The notes beneath the pieces were generated by a model. That model did not search any database. It had not been told where the DNA came from and worked only from the letters and a program-made list of their open reading frames with translations. Made by a program: the position numbers and the translations under genes. Of a stretch of DNA of 64,000 nucleotides, positions 59,399 to 64,000 are shown one piece after another (within the stretch, counting starts at the first letter, position 1; each line of letters begins with the position of its first letter). The stretch spans positions 62,001 to 126,000 of the forward strand of contig JABLUY010000078.1 in the NCBI GenBank assembly GCA_013306675.1, in the 5' to 3' direction. This DNA comes from Thraustochytrium sp. TN22 (lineage: Eukaryota; Sar; Bigyra; Thraustochytrida; Thraustochytriidae).

Positions 59399-62300
59399 CG
59401 TGCTGCCGGGTCGGTTCTTTCGCGAGAGCGAGCGCTCGAGCGCCGACGGTCTCTGCCTCCGCCGCCGCTGCGACTCGGCCTGCTCGCTCTGCCGCGCGCG
59501 CGTCGCCGTCGCCGTCACGCCCGCGATCGACCAGCACTCGCCGCGAAGCCCGGCAGCCTGCTGCCCCCCGCGCCGACGACTCTTATTTAGATCTGTCCGG
59601 GTCCGAGTCTTCGCTCAAGTCGGAGTCGGGCCCGAAACTTCTCCGGCGCGAGATCGCGCCGCACTGGCCATGCGTAGCAGGCGGGCAGGACGGCGCTTGC
59701 CAACTTGAACTGGACGGGGGCTCGCCGACGTAGAAGGGCCCGACGCAGGGGAGCCGGGGTCGGGCAATGATCCGAGACTGCCGCGCGACGAAGACTGTTT
59801 GTGGCTGCTAAAGCAGGCGCTCCGCCGAGACGAACTTGAACTTTGAGATGTATGGCGGCAGGCACGATTGAACTTGAAGCGAAGCGATCGAGCGAGGCGA
59901 GCGGAGGAGCCTGAGTGGGCCGGCAGCGAGCCCAGGAAAGCACGAGGAGGTTACGAGCCTGACGAAGGAGCACAGAACTCTGCAGGAGGCAGGCAGGCAG
60001 CTTGGGGGAAACAGTGGCACAGAAATGGTGTGAGGAAAGGCGAGCTTCAAGATGTGCATGGCTGCAGTGCTACGCATCCTTGCATGCTCTCGTGTGATTT
60101 GCTTATAACGTATGTTCGACCCGGATGCGCGTCAGACATTCATGCACTGCAACGCGATGACGCTGGTCACGGCGATTGCCCAAAGGAGGCGGCGACGGCG
60201 ACGGCGGCAGCGGCGGTGGCGGCGGCGGCGGCGGCGGCGGATGAGGAGGAGGAGGAGGAAGAGGAGGAGGACCACCCAAACAACAAAGGGGGTGTACTGG
60301 TATGAACGCTCCGCATTGATCGAAACCACACGTCATCGAGAGCCGACGCAAGGCGATGCATCCGTAAGGCAAAGCCCACGCAAGGTAAAGTCCCCGAGTG
60401 AGACAAAAACTGCTCCCACCGCGCGACAACGTGAATGCGAAGCGTCTCACACCTAACTATCCACACCGGCCGACCGTGTTGAGGTCGCACGTGCTCAGCA
60501 GATGAGTCCGGATACGGCTGCACGCACTCAAAAGAATCATGCTTGGCTGCACCCACCCAAAACGGTGGTACGCACATGCATCGGGCTTGGCTGCACGCTC
60601 TCAAAGGGAACCCACACACGTTACGCTTGGCTACACGCACTCAGACTAAATGCACATGCATCACGAACGCGCGTGAGGCGAAATTAACTGCAAGCGCAAC
60701 GTCCACAACGCACGGTCCATGCCTCGTCAATCATCGCTATCTTTGTAGGCAATCTGAAAATGCGCCAGGCTTGGTTCTGCAGATTGTGGACGAATCCATG
60801 ATACGGCGCATCTCACCGGCGGCTCGCAAGGCAAGTCCGAAGCTGAGGCCAGTGTTTGAAAAGCGCAGACAGCGAGGCCGCCGTCATGGCGTGGCGGTCA
60901 AGATGCACACTAAGATAGCACAAGCTGGCCTAGGCCAAGAGCTCGAGTTGGCTTTGTAAAGCAACCGCACCTGTCCAGCGCAGCCCAGCGCAGCCCAGCG
61001 ACAAGATTTTCCTCGAGTCAGCCCCAGCCCAGCAGAAGTTTTCATGGGCATCCCCAGTCAAGCATGCCTGGAGAACCTTGGTACCAGTACCGTGAGTTTC
61101 TGCAGCGTCGTGTAGCGCTCAGGTTCGGTGCGATGCTGCACGGCCTGCACGGCACTGACCGTGAGCACTCCTACCTTGTTGCAGCGCTCTACGGCGCCGT
61201 GGGTGCCCGTGACGCGCGACGTACTGTTGGTCCATGAGCGTTTTAGGCGCCTCAACGCGTCGTGTTGCTCGGCTGCGTACGACAGCCCGCCCCGGTGCTC
61301 AAGCGGCGATAGCTCACCTTCAAAAGCGAGCGAACTCTGGCTCATTTGGGCCACGTCGCACTCACCCGGCCGCTCCCTCGGCCAGATCGCGCGGTCGGGT
61401 CGAGTCCTCACAGTCAAGGGCCACAATAACTTACGATCCACGATGGCGATCCAAGTAAGCGACTTCCCGCCTCGCCTCGCTTGTTAGGGCCTGATCTCAG
61501 CTTCAACTGGCAGCTGAGAAGATCGACGCGATCGTGGGTTGCATCATTCCCCCGTAGGATTGGTTCGCTCGAGGCGCTCGCTTCGGCGAGAAGGTCGCTC
61601 GCTCTCGCTGGCGGACTCGGGTCGCCTCGCTTCGTCTCGCCACGCGCGCGCCGCGATCTTGGCCGTGGCTGCAAGACGGCGATCTGCGTGCGAGGAGCTG
61701 ATCTGGCCGTGTCGCGCAAAAAAGTTAGTGGCGGTCGCTACGTTAGCCTATGTACGACGACTCAGCGCGCGCATCGGTCCCACGTGGTCCCGGACTCTCA
61801 GCCTGCCAGGGCCGAGCTCAGGCTCTGTTCGGCATAAGTTAGCGGCGAGGCGTGGAGTGGCGGCGTGGCAGTGCAGCAAATAGGTGCGTGGTTCCCTAGC
61901 ACAGGCAGCGACAGGATTGCAGTGTTCGAGTCGATTCGAAGGAGAAACACACAATAACCCCAAGGATTCGATCGGCTCGCGGCCACGGCCACGACTTACG
62001 AGTAGCGAAATTGGTAGTCGCAGTGTCGAGCCGCAGCACCCGCCATCCGCCATTGAACCGGCCGCCGCTCGCGACGCGCGCTCACGGCACAAGCTTGATG
62101 GGTGAGAGCCACCAAGCACTGCCAACGCTGTGCTGAGCGCCGTGCGCGGCCAGCCTGCCGCCCTCCCAGGCACGCGCAGGACGTTGGCAACGTTTACGTT
62201 TTCACTTGAGCGGCTAGTGGCTGACCCCCCTTGCGGCCATTCAGCCAGCCAGCCAGCTAGCCAGCCCAGCCAGCCCGGCCAGCCAGGCCAGCCCAGCAGC

Positions 62301-64000
62301 CGGGCTGCTCGCTGCACGAGCGTCTCGCCGTGCCGAGCGCCAAACTTCAAGACTCGGTTCACTCCGCCTCCGCCAGAGCGCCTTTGCCGCTCTTGCCTCT
62401 GAGTCTGTATGCTCGTACCCCCGGGTTGCCCAGCGGCCACCGCCTGGCTGCCTGCCAGACTGTGCCAATGCCTACTAGTACCAGTGCCTGCCTGCGCGGC
62501 TGAAAGAAAGACGACAACACCGCAACTGCTGCCACTGCCTGCCAGCGCGAGCCGATCACTCCCGCTGCAAGGCTCCCTTTTGGTGATTGCTAGCCGACTG
62601 CTGGCAGTAAGTCGAACATAGGCAGCCTCACTGGCACTGCAGCGCACTGACAGGGCGCAGCAACCAAAAGAATTGGTGGCCCGCGCCACAAGCAAGCAAC
62701 GAACGAACCCTATGATTCGGCCAAGACTTCACATTTCGCGTGAAGAAAAAGGCGACTTGAAGCGCGTGGCTGCACGCGCCAGCCGTGGAGCTGGTGCGGC
62801 GGCCTCAAACTGCCACCGGGGTCCGGCCGCGAGCGGCGCTCCGCCGCTCCGCGCTGCCCGGCCCGGTCGGCCGTCGAGCCTGGCATCCTATAGCCCTTCC
62901 TGGCGCTCGTCACGTCACCGCCCCCGGCCTGGCGCCCGGCGGCCTCGGCCTCAAGCCCTGCCTGGTTATTCCCTTCCCCTTTCTTTTGTCCCCTTCTCAA
63001 GCAGGTGGTTACCCTAGCCACTGGCCGCTCTTGTGGCCACCAAACACCGCTGTCGGCGATGGAGCCGGGCTGTGTGCCCCCGTTGCGGCGCTGGAGCCGG
63101 GCCGCGCCTGCGGTCGCTTTGCGGCTTGGCGCGACGGCGCCGCAGTCACGCCCCGCGCGCGCGCGCGAGGCGCGCGCCGGCGGGCGGGCTCGCGACGGCA
63201 GTGGCAAGGCGCTTCGTGGCTTCTGGGCTAGCTGGTTTGATCTCACTCAGCAGCGCAGCGCCGGGCTTGAGCCTTGCGATGACGAGCTAGTCGCTCAGCT
63301 CGCTGTATAGCGCCGTGCGCGGGTGCCCGAGGCGACGGCAGGCAAGATGGCGGTCCGCGAAGGATGCCTGTTTTGTTTTGCTTCTTTCCAGACAGTTCAT
63401 GTCCACTGCCAGGCCTTCGGCTTCGCGCACTTGCTCCGGAGCCGCCCCGCAGCTCGTTCTGTGGTGTGGTGCCCACAAGGCAGGCGCTCCGCGCGAGTCC
63501 GCGGGACCACCCGGTCGCTCAAGCTAGCCTAGGACTACTGCCTGCAAGCGGCGTAAGCCTCCAACGCCTTCTGACAAGTTGCGACTTTTGCGGCTGTCCG
63601 GCCGGGACGCAAGGCGAGTAGGCGCACACGCCCAGCCCAGGGATGACGCACGCCTCGCTTCAAGTTGGCCTTGCGACAGCTGGGCCGGCGCGCAACCTCG
63701 TGCGAAGCGTCCGCGTCCGCGCGTGTGGCGGCTGTGGCCGCTGCCGCGGACCCAAGCTGCGGCCAAGGTTGCTCTCTCGGCGGCCAGCCGGGCGGCGGCT
63801 AGCTTGCTTGGTTGACTGCTGTGAAAGCGAACCAGCCCTCTTTTTCCCACGTGCGAAGCAACGTGCGACCGACGCCACTTCTCCACCCACCATCTCCGCG
63901 ACAAGGCAGCCAGGCAACCAACTCGTCCGAGTCGTCAGCAGCTCGTGCCGTGCGAGTCGGACGCGGCTTGGGCTCGCCGCTTGCAAGCTCTCTCTCTCGC
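59399..64000. other. 4.6-kb region without a supported gene
   Basis: AACTTGAA motifs occur at 59702, 59833, 59871 and 63659, with ACTTGAA at 62755. The legumain promoter lies at the left. A CGG/GAG microsatellite spans about 60189-60280. A degenerate GCTTGGCTGCACGC repeat spans 60514-60650, and AGCC-rich repeats lie at about 62237-62300. Open frames are short; the best (61058-61441, minus, 127 codons) matches no family I know. A long promoter, an unrecognised non-coding RNA or decayed repeats are all possible. Confidence 0.5.
60514..60650. repeat. Degenerate GCTTGGCTGCACGC repeat
   Basis: Four imperfect copies begin near 60514, 60541, 60585 and 60625. They are followed by CTCAAA-like sequence and interleaved with two CACATGCATC elements. 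Spacing is uneven (27-44 bp). Confidence 0.55.

Noticed and set aside
61058-61441. 127-codon minus-strand open frame with less biased composition
   Set aside because: It looks somewhat protein-like but matches no family I know and has no splice or context support; left as unannotated.

Overview
The window is nuclear DNA of a GC-rich, intron-poor microbial eukaryote. This is shown by exportin-1, ubiquitin-eS31 (RPS27A), eL39 (RPL39), a LEO1-like Paf1-complex subunit, a WASP-family protein, a legumain and GT-AG introns. The mix (RLPH2-type phosphatase, EDR2_C lipid-transfer protein, EF-hand cyclic-nucleotide-type K+ channel, WASP) fits a stramenopile-like protist such as a labyrinthulomycete. 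That placement is my inference and is weak. I support 20 host genes. Only four show introns, all at the 5' end: two of about 70 bp, and two of about 330-350 bp in the ribosomal-protein genes.

Layout. 0.5-5 kb: a secreted/type I membrane protein with ephrin-receptor-like cysteine repeats (+), convergent with LEO1 (-). 5.8-11.7 kb: a protein with three UBA-like domains (+), an SDR oxidoreductase (-) and an unknown spliced gene (+). 12.2-18.8 kb: an RLPH2-like phosphatase (-) divergent from a 1642-residue EF-hand/IQ-repeat protein (+). 18.9-20.5 kb: RPL39 (-) and ubiquitin-RPS27A (+) share a ~300 bp divergent promoter; the first coding exon of RPL39 is only the ATG. 22-25.3 kb: exportin-1. 25.7-34.7 kb: an unknown gene and a PH-START gene (both -), divergent from a Sec14-EDR2_C-TM gene (+). 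35.0-39.65 kb: a DNA transposon with two head-to-tail 2296-bp copies, broken piggyBac-like and YqaJ-like coding pieces, and CCCAATC termini. 39.9-49 kb: a nucleostemin/NUG1-type GTPase (-), an R2R3-MYB (+) and a K+ channel (-). 50.6-54.6 kb: two secreted genes (+) sharing a 12-cysteine module. 54.8-59.4 kb: a lysine methyltransferase (-), WASP (+) and legumain (-). 59.4-64 kb: no gene I can support.

Genes are mostly arranged convergent/divergent, with short 3'-3' gaps and longer 5'-5' gaps. The 5' gaps carry pentanucleotide and CTG-type microsatellites and a recurrent AACTTGAA motif. Coding strands are G-ending-codon rich at 5' ends and C-ending-codon rich at 3' ends. The most novel-looking items are the 12-cysteine module family, the AACTTGAA motif, the transposon's composition, the EDR2-like domain set divided between divergent neighbours, and the (GGCGC)n arrays lying 19 nt before two start codons.
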